Positions 1 through 8,983 of a stretch of 64,000 nt of DNA are shown piece by piece; positions within the stretch are counted from its first letter, which is position 1; each line of letters opens with the position of its first letter. Source of the DNA: Oceanibacterium hippocampi (GTDB taxonomy: Bacteria > Pseudomonadota > Alphaproteobacteria > Sneathiellales > Sneathiellaceae). The stretch is taken from NCBI RefSeq assembly GCF_900172325.1, contig NZ_FWFR01000001.1:1814335-1878334 (forward strand), read 5' to 3'. The notes under the pieces are model-generated. The model was not told the DNA's origin and did no database searches. It saw only the letters and a program-made list of their open reading frames with translations. Made by a program: the position numbers and the translations under genes.

Positions 1-107
1 ACGGCATCGTCGACCCGGCCGACAGCCGCGATGTGCTCGGGCTCGGCCTTTCGGCCGCCCTCAACGCGCCGATACCGGAGACCCGGTTCGGCGTCTTCCG
101 GATGTAA
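1..107 (+). CDS. liuB: Methylcrotonyl-CoA carboxylase beta subunit, 3' end only
   Basis: Only the last 34 codons lie in the window, in the frame that starts at base 3 and stops at 105-107. The visible peptide runs [16 protein letters not shown] and ends in TRFGVFRM. This is the usual end of the carboxyltransferase (beta) subunit of 3-methylcrotonyl-CoA carboxylase, which carboxylates 3-methylcrotonyl-CoA in leucine degradation. The downstream genes for methylglutaconyl-CoA hydratase, the biotin-carrying alpha subunit and HMG-CoA lyase are the expected partners. The gap to the next start is 25 bases. Propionyl- or geranyl-CoA carboxylase beta subunits are related, but the context favours methylcrotonyl-CoA. 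Confidence 0.85.
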   Translation, partial: GIVDPADSRDVLGLGLSAALNAPIPETRFGVFRM

Positions 108-132
108 AGAAGAGACCAGGGAGTAAGCGATC

Positions 133-936
133 ATGTCAGGTGAACCGGTCATCCTGCACTGCACACCGGAAGGCGTCGCCACGGTGACGCTCAATCGTCC
201 GGAGGTGCACAACGCCTTCAACGACGAGGTGATCGAGAAGCTGACGGAGATCTTCGAGGATCTCGCCAACCAGAGCGGCATCCGTGTCGTCATCCTGGCG
301 TCCGGCGGCAAGAGCTTCTCGGCCGGTGCCGACCTGAAATGGATGCAGCGCGCGGCGGAGTACCTGGACGAGGACAACCTGGAGGACGCGCGCGGCCTTG
401 GCCGCCTGCTGAAGTCGCTCTACACGATGGACAAGCCGACCATCGCGCTGGTCCAGGGCAGTGCCTATGGCGGCGGGCTCGGTCTCGTCGCCGCCTGCGA
501 CATCGCCGTGGCGGTGCGAAGCGCCAGTTTCGCCCTGACCGAGGTCCGCCTCGGCCTGATCCCGGCGGTGATCTCGCCCTATGTGGTGCAGGCGATCGGC
601 GCCCGTGCGGCGCGGCGCTATTTCCTGACCGCCGAGCCGATCGCCGCGGATCGCGCCTACGAGCTCGGGCTGGTCAGCGAACTGGTCGACGACGTGCACC
701 AGCTCGCCGAGGTCCGCGACCGCCTGGTGGCGCGGATCTTCCAGGCCTCGCCGGCGGCCATCGCCTCCTCGAAGGAGCTGATCTTCGCGGTCGCCGAGAA
801 GCCGATCGACGACCATGTCATCGACGATACCGCCCATCGCATCGCCGAGGCCCGTTCGCTCCCCGATGGCAAGGAGGGCGTCTCGGCCTTCCTCGGCAAG
901 CGGCGGCCGAACTGGTGGGTCGAGATGGAAAGCTGA
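133..936 (+). CDS. liuC: Methylglutaconyl-CoA hydratase (crotonase family)
   Basis: A 267-residue crotonase-fold protein, normal length. It probably hydrates 3-methylglutaconyl-CoA to HMG-CoA in leucine breakdown. Oxyanion-hole segments are SAGADLKWM (residues 63-71) and YGGGLGL (112-118). An acidic residue is kept in TEVRLGL (136-142), while the other usual crotonase glutamate is replaced by glycine. The ATG at 133 has a good ribosome site, CAGGGAG, at 118-123. It sits between the two methylcrotonyl-CoA carboxylase genes, the usual arrangement in liu clusters, with 11 bases to the next start. The step is assigned mainly from context, since crotonase sequences alone seldom fix the substrate. 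Confidence 0.88.
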   Translation: MSGEPVILHCTPEGVATVTLNRPEVHNAFNDEVIEKLTEIFEDLANQSGIRVVILASGGKSFSAGADLKWMQRAAEYLDEDNLEDARGLGRLLKSLYTMDKPTIALVQGSAYGGGLGLVAACDIAVAVRSASFALTEVRLGLIPAVISPYVVQAIGARAARRYFLTAEPIAADRAYELGLVSELVDDVHQLAEVRDRLVARIFQASPAAIASSKELIFAVAEKPIDDHVIDDTAHRIAEARSLPDGKEGVSAFLGKRRPNWWVEMES

Positions 937-947
937 CGGAGCAAAAC

Positions 948-2969
<2,022 letters not shown>

Positions 2970-2972
2970 GCG

Positions 2973-3884
2973 ATGGCCTGGCCGACGCGCGTCCGGATGT
3001 TCGAGGTTGGCCCGCGCGACGGGTTGCAGAACGAGAAGCAGGAGGTCTCGCCGGCGGTCAAGGCCGAGCTGGTCGACCGGCTGGTCGCGGCCGGGATCGG
3101 GACCGTCGAGGCGGCGAGCTTCGTGTCGCCGAAATGGGTCCCGCAGATGGCCGGCAGTGCCGAGGTGATGGCGGCGATCCACCGGGTGCCGGGCGCCCGC
3201 TATACCGCGCTCACCCCGAACATGCGGGGCTTCGAGGCGGCCCGCGAGGCAGGCGTTGACGAGGTCGCGGTCTTTGCCGCCGCCTCCGAGGGCTTCTCGC
3301 GCAAGAACATCAACTGCTCGGTCGCCGAAAGCCTCGAGATGTTCCGCCCCGTGGTCGAGGCGGCGAAGGCTGCCGGGCTGCCGGTCCGGGGTTATGTCTC
3401 CTGCGTGCTCGGCTGCCCCTTCGATGGCGACGTCCCGCCCGGCGACGTGGCCCGCGTGGCCGCCGCGCTGTACGGGATGGGCTGCTACGAGGTCAGCCTC
3501 GGCGACACCATCGGCGTCGGCACCCCGGCGAGGGCCCGCGCGATGCTGGAGGCGGTCGCCGGCGACATCCCGGTCGAGAAGATCGGCGTCCATTATCACG
3601 ACACCTACGGACAGGCGCTCGCCAACATCCTTGCCAGCCTCGAGTTCGGCATCGCGACGATCGACAGTTCGGTGGCCGGGCTCGGCGGCTGTCCCTATGC
3701 GCCGGGCGCGACCGGCAACGTCGCGACCGAGGATGTCGTCTACATGCTCGACGGTCTCGGCATCGAGACCGGCATCGATCTCGAGGCGCTGGTCCGCACC
3801 GCCTGGTGGATTTCCGATCGCCTGGGTCGCCCGCCGGTATCGCGGGTCGCACGGGCCATGAAAGCGAGACTGGACCAGGCGTGA
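2973..3884 (+). CDS. liuE: Hydroxymethylglutaryl-CoA lyase
   Basis: A 303-residue TIM-barrel lyase that cleaves HMG-CoA to acetyl-CoA and acetoacetate, the last step of leucine degradation. The family start VGPRDGLQNE (residues 12-21) holds the metal-binding aspartate D16. The second metal motif HYHDTYG (207-213) supplies H207 and H209. The glycine-rich loop GLGGCPYAPGATGN supplies the catalytic Cys240. The spacing from H209 to C240 is 31 residues, the same as between H235 and C266 of the human enzyme. The ATG is three bases after the preceding stop, with GGGGAGG just inside the upstream gene, so the two are probably translated together. Its own end overlaps the next gene. Confidence 0.95.
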   Translation: MAWPTRVRMFEVGPRDGLQNEKQEVSPAVKAELVDRLVAAGIGTVEAASFVSPKWVPQMAGSAEVMAAIHRVPGARYTALTPNMRGFEAAREAGVDEVAVFAAASEGFSRKNINCSVAESLEMFRPVVEAAKAAGLPVRGYVSCVLGCPFDGDVPPGDVARVAAALYGMGCYEVSLGDTIGVGTPARARAMLEAVAGDIPVEKIGVHYHDTYGQALANILASLEFGIATIDSSVAGLGGCPYAPGATGNVATEDVVYMLDGLGIETGIDLEALVRTAWWISDRLGRPPVSRVARAMKARLDQA

Positions 3885-5257
3885 GAGTAGGCTTACCGGG
3901 CGCGCTTTCCGCGCTCAGCATTCTGGTCGCGGTCTGGTTCTTCGTCGCGCCGCCGGACGGGCTGCCGCCTGAGACCGCGCGCGCCTTCGGCCTGTCGCTG
4001 GCCGCCATCGGCTTCTGGGCGACCGGCTCGCTGCCCGAGCATATCACCGTCATCGGTTTCTTCCTGGCGGCGATGCTGCTCGCCGTCGCGCCGCCGGACG
4101 TGGTCTTTTCCGGCTTCACCTCGTCGGCCTTCTGGCTGGTTTTCGGCGGCATGTTGCTCGGCGCCAGCATGGGCCATACGGGGCTCGGCGCACGGATCGC
4201 CGGCCGCCTCGCCGGCCTGCTCGGCGGCACCTACGGCGGCGCGGTCGCAGGCATGATCGCGGCCGGGATCGGCCTTGCCTTCCTGATGCCGTCGACCATG
4301 GCGCGGCTGATGCTGCTGCTCCCGATCGTCAACGCGCTTGCCGAGGCGATGGGCTTCGAACGCGGCAGCCGCGGCGCGACCGGCCTGACCATGGCGACCG
4401 CGGTCGCCTCCTTCCTGCCGGCCTTCGCGATCCTGCCGGCGACCGTGCCGGCCCTCGTCCTGATGGGGACCAGCGAGACGCTGTTCGGCATCCAGCAGAT
4501 CTACGGCACCTATCTGTTCACCCATTTCCCGGTGCTGGGCGTGCTCAAGTGCCTGCTCATCTGGCTCATCGTCATGACGCTGTTCCGGACCCCGGCGGTG
4601 AGCCGCGCGGAACCGGCCGCCGCCGGCCCGATGAGCCGGGCGGAAAAGCGCCTCGGGATCGTCCTTGCGCTCGCCCTCGGCTTCTGGCTGACCGATTTCC
4701 TGCACGGCATCTCGCCGGCCTGGGTGGCGCTCGGCGCGGGTTTCGTCTGCCTGCTGCCGGGCACCGACCTGCTGCCGAAGGATGTCTTCACCAGCCGCAT
4801 CAATTTCGCCCCGCTGCTCTATGTCGCCGGCATTCTCGGGCTCGGCGGGGTGGTTGCCTATTCCGGCGTCGGCGGCCTGCTGGCCGAGAGCATCCTCGGC
4901 GCCGGACTGCTCGCGCCGGGTGCCGATGCCCAAAATTTCGCCGTCATCGCGGCGGCCGCGGCCGGGCTCAACATGGTCGCGACGATTCCCGGGTCGGCGG
5001 CCGTCATGACGCCGCTCGCCGGCGAGTTCGCGGCCGCCTCGGGGCTCTCGATTTCCGCCGTCTTCGTCATGCAGATGTCCGGCTTCTCGACCCTGCTGCT
5101 GCCCTACCAGGGTGCGCCGGTGGTCGTCGCCATGCAGCTCAACCAGGTGAGCCTCGGCGACGCGGCGCGGGTCACGGTGACGCTGGCGCTCTGCAGTGTG
5201 CTGATCCTCTGGCCGCTGCAATATCTCTGGATGGTCCTGCTCGGCCTGCTGGCCTGA
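3881..5257 (+). CDS. DASS/SLC13-type anion symporter
   Basis: A strongly hydrophobic 458-residue membrane protein with many predicted helices, resembling the divalent anion:sodium symporter family (CitT/SdcS-like carriers of di- and tricarboxylates). I chose the GTG at 3881, which overlaps the stop of the HMG-CoA lyase gene in a GTGA arrangement. The open frame continues upstream inside the lyase gene, but that part is unlike a carrier. Features include a long central hydrophilic loop (around residues 230-260), a LGLGGVVAYSGVG segment and a late NMVATIPGSAAVMTP segment with the small-residue composition of DASS substrate loops. Its coupling to the lyase suggests it moves a leucine- or acetoacetate-related anion, but the substrate is inference. 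Confidence 0.75.
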   Translation: MRVGLPGALSALSILVAVWFFVAPPDGLPPETARAFGLSLAAIGFWATGSLPEHITVIGFFLAAMLLAVAPPDVVFSGFTSSAFWLVFGGMLLGASMGHTGLGARIAGRLAGLLGGTYGGAVAGMIAAGIGLAFLMPSTMARLMLLLPIVNALAEAMGFERGSRGATGLTMATAVASFLPAFAILPATVPALVLMGTSETLFGIQQIYGTYLFTHFPVLGVLKCLLIWLIVMTLFRTPAVSRAEPAAAGPMSRAEKRLGIVLALALGFWLTDFLHGISPAWVALGAGFVCLLPGTDLLPKDVFTSRINFAPLLYVAGILGLGGVVAYSGVGGLLAESILGAGLLAPGADAQNFAVIAAAAAGLNMVATIPGSAAVMTPLAGEFAAASGLSISAVFVMQMSGFSTLLLPYQGAPVVVAMQLNQVSLGDAARVTVTLALCSVLILWPLQYLWMVLLGLLA

Positions 5258-5285
5258 CTGGACCGGGACGTCGAAAGGGGCGGAG

Positions 5286-5762
5286 ATGCTGCGGCAGGCG
5301 ACGACGACGATCGAGGTGGCGAGCGACGGCGAGGGGCTCTACGAGGTTACCGACCGGGTCGCTGGCTGGGTCGCCACCCAGGCCATCGATTCGGGCCTGC
5401 TGACGCTGTTCTGCCGGCACAGCTCGGCCTCGCTGCTGATCCAGGAGAATGCTGATCCGGACGTGCAGGGCGACCTGCTGCGCTTCTTCCGGACGCTGGT
5501 CCGCGAGGACCATGACCTCTACTGGCATCGCGCGGAGGGAACCGACGACATGCCGGCGCATATCCGCGCGGCTCTGACCCAGAGCCAGCTTTCGATTCCG
5601 GTCGGCGGCGGCCGGCCGCTGCTCGGCACCTGGCAGGGAATCTACCTGTTCGAGCATCGCCGCCGTCCGCACCGGCCGCGAAATCGCCGTTCATCTGCTC
5701 GGCGAATAGCTGTTTCCGGGTGCTGGACAAATCGCGGCGGAGCGGTCATTCCATCGCCATGA
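5286..5762 (+). CDS. YjbQ/UPF0047 family protein with a shifted C-terminal end
   Basis: A 158-residue frame whose first 128 residues match the small YjbQ (UPF0047) family. CRHSSASLLIQENADP and the late GTWQGIYLFEHR segment are diagnostic. In YjbQ proteins the chain ends a few residues later with a conserved R-E/Q-hydrophobic-H-L-hydrophobic-G-E tail. Here that tail (REIAVHLLGE then TAG, bases 5677-5709) is present but one frame over. A single extra base near 5673-5677 would explain this. The frame as given instead runs on through a basic tail and stops at 5760-5762, overlapping the next gene in ATGA. Biochemical role is not firmly established; some members have weak thiamin-phosphate synthase activity. 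Confidence 0.75.
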   Translation: MLRQATTTIEVASDGEGLYEVTDRVAGWVATQAIDSGLLTLFCRHSSASLLIQENADPDVQGDLLRFFRTLVREDHDLYWHRAEGTDDMPAHIRAALTQSQLSIPVGGGRPLLGTWQGIYLFEHRRRPHRPRNRRSSARRIAVSGCWTNRGGAVIPSP

Positions 5763-6172
5763 CCGTTCACCTGCTCAAGCTCTGCGTCGGCGTCGACAGC
5801 CTTGACCAGCTCCGGCACTGGCAGGCGCGGCGCGTGAAGATCGCGCCGCTTCGCCACATCACGCGGATGACGCCGAAGCGCAAGGACGAGCTGCTCGACG
5901 GCGGCTCGCTCTACTGGGTGATCAAGGGCCATGTCCAGGCCCGCCAGCGCCTTGTCGGGCTCGAACCGGTGCAGGACGGCGAGATCCGGCGCTGTGCGCT
6001 GATGCTGGACGAGGAACTGGTGCCGACCCGCTGGCAGCCGCGCCGGCCGCACCAGGGCTGGCGCTACCTGGATCCGAAGGACGCGCCGCCCGACCTCCGC
6101 GACGACCAGGATATGACCTACGACATGCCGACCGAACTGGTCGCCGAACTGCGCGAGCTCGGCCTGATCTGA
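5759..6172 (+). CDS. DUF1489 family protein
   Basis: A 137-residue soluble protein of a family found mainly in alphaproteobacteria, with no established function. The typical start MTVHLLKLCVG is seen when translation begins at the ATG at 5759. An earlier in-frame ATG at 5720 would add 13 residues that do not resemble the family. Other visible segments are HITRMTPKR, LYWVIKG and a late RPHQGWRYL. The first, second and last support the assignment, since they are typical of this small family. It ends 14 bases before the convergent ABC transporter ATPase gene. No domain of known activity can be seen. Confidence 0.8.
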   Translation: MTVHLLKLCVGVDSLDQLRHWQARRVKIAPLRHITRMTPKRKDELLDGGSLYWVIKGHVQARQRLVGLEPVQDGEIRRCALMLDEELVPTRWQPRRPHQGWRYLDPKDAPPDLRDDQDMTYDMPTELVAELRELGLI

Positions 6173-6186
6173 GTTTGCCCGGACGC

Positions 6187-6984
6187 TCAGCCGAGCAGCA
6201 GGCTGTCGCTGTCCAGTTCCTCGCCGTGAACCTGCTGGAAGAGCCGGATCAGGTCCGGCACGTCGAGGCCGTCGCGCCGTTCGCCGGCGATGTCGAGAAC
6301 GGCCTGGCCGGCATGGAGCATTACCGTCCGCGTGCCGGCGTCGAGCGCCTGGCGCATCGAGTGCGTGACCATCAGCGTGGTCAGTTTCTGCTCGCCGACG
6401 ATATCGAGGGTCAGACCGATGACGGCGGCGGCGATGCGCGGGTCGAGGGCCGAGGTATGCTCGTCGAGCAGCAGCAGCTTCGACGGCGCGAGGGTCGCCA
6501 TCAGCAGGCTCACCGCCTGCCGCTGGCCGCCCGACAGCAGCCCCATGCGGTCGCCGAGACGGTTCTCCAGGTTCATCCCGAGCCGCTCGATCCGCCCGCG
6601 GAAGTCGTCGCGGAGCTTGCGGCTGACGGCGAGGCCGAGGCCCCGGCGGCCGCGCACGCGGGCCCCGGCGAGGGCAAGATTCTCCTCGATCGTCAGGTTG
6701 CCGCAACTGCCGGCCAGCGGGTCCTGGAAGACCCGCGAGACCAGCCGCGCCCGCTTCGGCGCGGGCCAGTCGGTGACATCCTCGCCGTCGATCACGATAC
6801 TGCCGGCCTCCGGCGTGAGGTCGCCGGCGAGGATGTTCAGGAAGGTCGACTTGCCGGAGCCGTTCGAGCCGATCAGCGTGACGAATTCGCCGGCCGGGAC
6901 GTCGAGGCTGAGCCCGCGCAGCGCCCGGGTCTCCATCGCCGTCCCCTTGTTGAAGGTGACCTGGAGATTCTCGCAGCGGATCAT
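6187..6984 (-). CDS. ABC transporter ATP-binding protein
   Basis: A 265-residue ABC ATPase. Walker A is GSNGSGKS (residues 39-46), the signature is LLSGGQRQ and Walker B is LLLLDEHTSALD. The start ATG overlaps the permease stop by four bases (ATGA), and the binding-protein gene lies just beyond the permease. With these it makes a complete importer of the type whose binding protein carries the PF04392 ABC_sub_bind fold. The aromatic amino acid importer TrpXYZ of Gram-positive bacteria has this make-up, but substrates vary widely across the group. The gene is the last of a minus-strand operon headed by a molybdoenzyme, and it ends against the convergent DUF1489 gene. Confidence 0.9.
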   Translation of the reverse strand: MIRCENLQVTFNKGTAMETRALRGLSLDVPAGEFVTLIGSNGSGKSTFLNILAGDLTPEAGSIVIDGEDVTDWPAPKRARLVSRVFQDPLAGSCGNLTIEENLALAGARVRGRRGLGLAVSRKLRDDFRGRIERLGMNLENRLGDRMGLLSGGQRQAVSLLMATLAPSKLLLLDEHTSALDPRIAAAVIGLTLDIVGEQKLTTLMVTHSMRQALDAGTRTVMLHAGQAVLDIAGERRDGLDVPDLIRLFQQVHGEELDSDSLLLG

Positions 6985-7886
6985 TTCGCGCCTCCGCGGC
7001 CGAACATCCGGCGCACCGCGACGCCGCGCCCGGGCAGGACGAGGGCGGCGGCGACGAGCAGCGCGGTGATCAGTTTCAGGTCCTGCGCCCGGAGGCCGAG
7101 GAAGTCCGCCTGCAGTGCCAGCGCCACGGCGAACTGGTAAAGCATCGAGCCGGCCAGGCAGGCCAGTGTCGCGCGGAACAGCGTCTTCGGCGACAGGATC
7201 GCCTCGCCGCCGATCACCGAGGCCAGTCCGATGACGATCACGCCGACCCCCATGGTCACGTCGGCGGCGCCGTTCGCCTGGGCGAAGAGCGCGCCCGCCA
7301 GGGCCACGAAGGCATTGGCGATCGCCATGCCGAGCAGGATCATCGCCGCGGTGTTGATGCCGTTCGCCCGCGCCATGCGCGGATTGGCGCCGGTCGCCCG
7401 CATGGCGAGGCCGATCTCGCCGGCCATGAAACGGTCGAGCAGCAGCTTGGCGGCAATGGCGAGCAGGCCGAAGACGATCGGCAGGATGATGAAGCGCGGC
7501 AGGCCTAGGGCCTCGAGCGGGGTCAGCACCGTCGCCTCGTTGATCAGCGCGATGTTGGGCCGCCCCATGATCCTGAGGTTGATCGAATGCAGCGAGATCA
7601 TCGTCAGGATCGAGGCAAGCAGATGCAGGATGCCGAAGCGGGTATTGAGAAAGCCGGTGACGAAACCGGCGCAGGCGCCGGCGCCGACCGCGACGAGGGT
7701 CGCGAGATAGGGATCGGTGCCGGTCGTGATCAGGGTTGCGGCGACCGCCGCGCCGAGCGGGAAGGAGCCGTCGACCGTCAGGTCCGGGAAGTCGAGGACC
7801 CGGAACGAGAGGAACAGGCCGAGGGCGACGAAGCCGTAGAGAAACCCGACTTCGATCGCCCCGGCGAAGGCAATCTGGTTGAACAA
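6981..7886 (-). CDS. ABC transporter permease (LivH-like fold)
   Basis: A 301-residue membrane protein of the branched-chain-amino-acid-type permease superfamily (BPD_transp_2). It starts MFNQIAFAGAIEVGFLYG and has about eight to nine hydrophobic stretches. DFPDLTVDGSFPLGA in the first third is typical of the permeases that partner ABC_sub_bind-type binding proteins. Its stop overlaps the ATPase start by four bases. The binding-protein gene upstream is separated by 90 bases containing a C(UUCG)G-capped hairpin. A homodimer is expected because only one permease gene is present. The imported solute is unknown; the neighbouring molybdoenzyme may act on it. Confidence 0.88.
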   Translation of the reverse strand: MFNQIAFAGAIEVGFLYGFVALGLFLSFRVLDFPDLTVDGSFPLGAAVAATLITTGTDPYLATLVAVGAGACAGFVTGFLNTRFGILHLLASILTMISLHSINLRIMGRPNIALINEATVLTPLEALGLPRFIILPIVFGLLAIAAKLLLDRFMAGEIGLAMRATGANPRMARANGINTAAMILLGMAIANAFVALAGALFAQANGAADVTMGVGVIVIGLASVIGGEAILSPKTLFRATLACLAGSMLYQFAVALALQADFLGLRAQDLKLITALLVAAALVLPGRGVAVRRMFGRGGAK

Positions 7887-7932
7887 TGAGGATCCGTCCG
7901 CTGCTTTGCCGGCGTCGCTGCCGCCAGGGAAC

Positions 7933-7954
7933 CGGCCCGGCCGAAGCCGAGCCG
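7933..7954 (-). other. Hairpin with C(UUCG)G loop between binding-protein and permease genes
   Basis: On the transcribed minus strand, nine bases (CGGCTCGGC) pair with GCCGGGCCG around a TTCG loop, with a single G-U pair. Further wobble pairs can extend the stem. C(UUCG)G is an exceptionally stable tetraloop. There is no T-run behind it, so it is more likely an RNA-stabilising or partial-attenuation element than a full terminator. It lies directly after the solute-binding-protein gene, where such structures commonly raise its level relative to the membrane genes. Confidence 0.6.
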
Positions 7955-7976
7955 ACCCGTCGTTAGGCTCCGCTTC

Positions 7977-8957
7977 CTACTCGATCGTCTTGAAGGCTTC
8001 CGCCTTGATCGCGTCCGGGATCGTGACGCCCATCTTGGCCGCCGAGGCCGGGTTGATGTGCAGTTCGAGCTTCTGGACCTGCTCGACCGCGATGTCGCCC
8101 GGGTTGGCGCCGTTCAGCACCTTGGCGACGATCACGCCGGTCTGCCGGCCGACATCGTAGTAGTTGAAGCCGAGTGCCGCGACGGCTCCGCGCGCAACCG
8201 AATCGGTGTCGCCGGAATAGACCGGGATCTGCCCGTCGTAGCCGACCTGCAGGATGCTCTCGAAGGCCGAGACCGCCGTGTTGTCGGTCGGCACGTAGAT
8301 CGCGTCGACCTTGCCGGCGAGGCTCCGCGCCGCCGGGCGCACCTCGTTGGAATTGGTGGCGACCCCTTCGACGATGGTCATGCCGTAAGTCGGCGCGGCG
8401 CTTTTCAGCAGTTCGACCAGCGAGCGCGAATTGGCCTCGCCGGAATTGTAGATGATGCCGATGCGCTTGGCCGCGGGCGTGATCCGGGTGATCAGCTCCA
8501 GGTGCTTGGAGATCGGCGACATGTCGGACATGCCGGTGATGTTGGCGCCGGGCTTCTCGTTGTTGCTGACCAGCTTGGCGCCGACCGGGTCGGTGACCGC
8601 CGTGAAGACGATCTTCTGCTCGGGCCCGGCGTTGGCGGCGATCGCCTGCGCCGACGGCGTCGAGATGCCGATGATCACGTCCGGTTTCTCGCCGAGATAC
8701 TTCTTGGCGATCTGCACCGCGGTCGGGAATTCGCCCTGGGCGGTCTGGAACGAGACGGTGAGATTCTCGCCCTCCTTGAAGCCCTGCGCGGCGAGCTCGT
8801 CGAGGATGCCCTGGCGGGCCGCGTCGAGGGCCGGGTGCTCGACGATCGCGGTGATCGCGACCGACTTGTCGGCAGCGCCGGCGGCGGCCGGCAAGCCTGC
8901 GACGGCCAGGCTGGCGATGCCGCCGGCCAGCAGTCCGAGAAGCTTCGATTTCGTCAT
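7977..8957 (-). CDS. ABC transporter solute-binding protein (ABC_sub_bind, PF04392-type)
   Basis: A 326-residue secreted binding protein. I chose the ATG at 8957, which gives a clean signal peptide (MTKSKLLGLLAGG through AAAGAA, about 28 residues) and has GCGAGG upstream. The open frame extends much further but runs into the molybdoenzyme gene. The mature part has family features: AITAIVEHPALDAARQGI near the start, PDVIIGISTPSAQA, and TAVTDPVGAKLV. These belong to the TrpX-like ABC_sub_bind family. It should deliver a small solute from the periplasm to the permease and ATPase genes downstream. The gene lies 26 bases behind the molybdopterin oxidoreductase and is very probably cotranscribed with it. 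Confidence 0.88.
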   Translation of the reverse strand: MTKSKLLGLLAGGIASLAVAGLPAAAGAADKSVAITAIVEHPALDAARQGILDELAAQGFKEGENLTVSFQTAQGEFPTAVQIAKKYLGEKPDVIIGISTPSAQAIAANAGPEQKIVFTAVTDPVGAKLVSNNEKPGANITGMSDMSPISKHLELITRITPAAKRIGIIYNSGEANSRSLVELLKSAAPTYGMTIVEGVATNSNEVRPAARSLAGKVDAIYVPTDNTAVSAFESILQVGYDGQIPVYSGDTDSVARGAVAALGFNYYDVGRQTGVIVAKVLNGANPGDIAVEQVQKLELHINPASAAKMGVTIPDAIKAEAFKTIE

Positions 8958-8983
8958 GACATTCGCCTCGCTAGTTGCTGTCA

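Noticed and set aside
339-947. N-terminal extension of the carboxylase alpha subunit
   Set aside because: The extra 200 codons overlap the methylglutaconyl-CoA hydratase gene and do not match the family. The GTG at 948 has a good ribosome site and begins the conserved domain.
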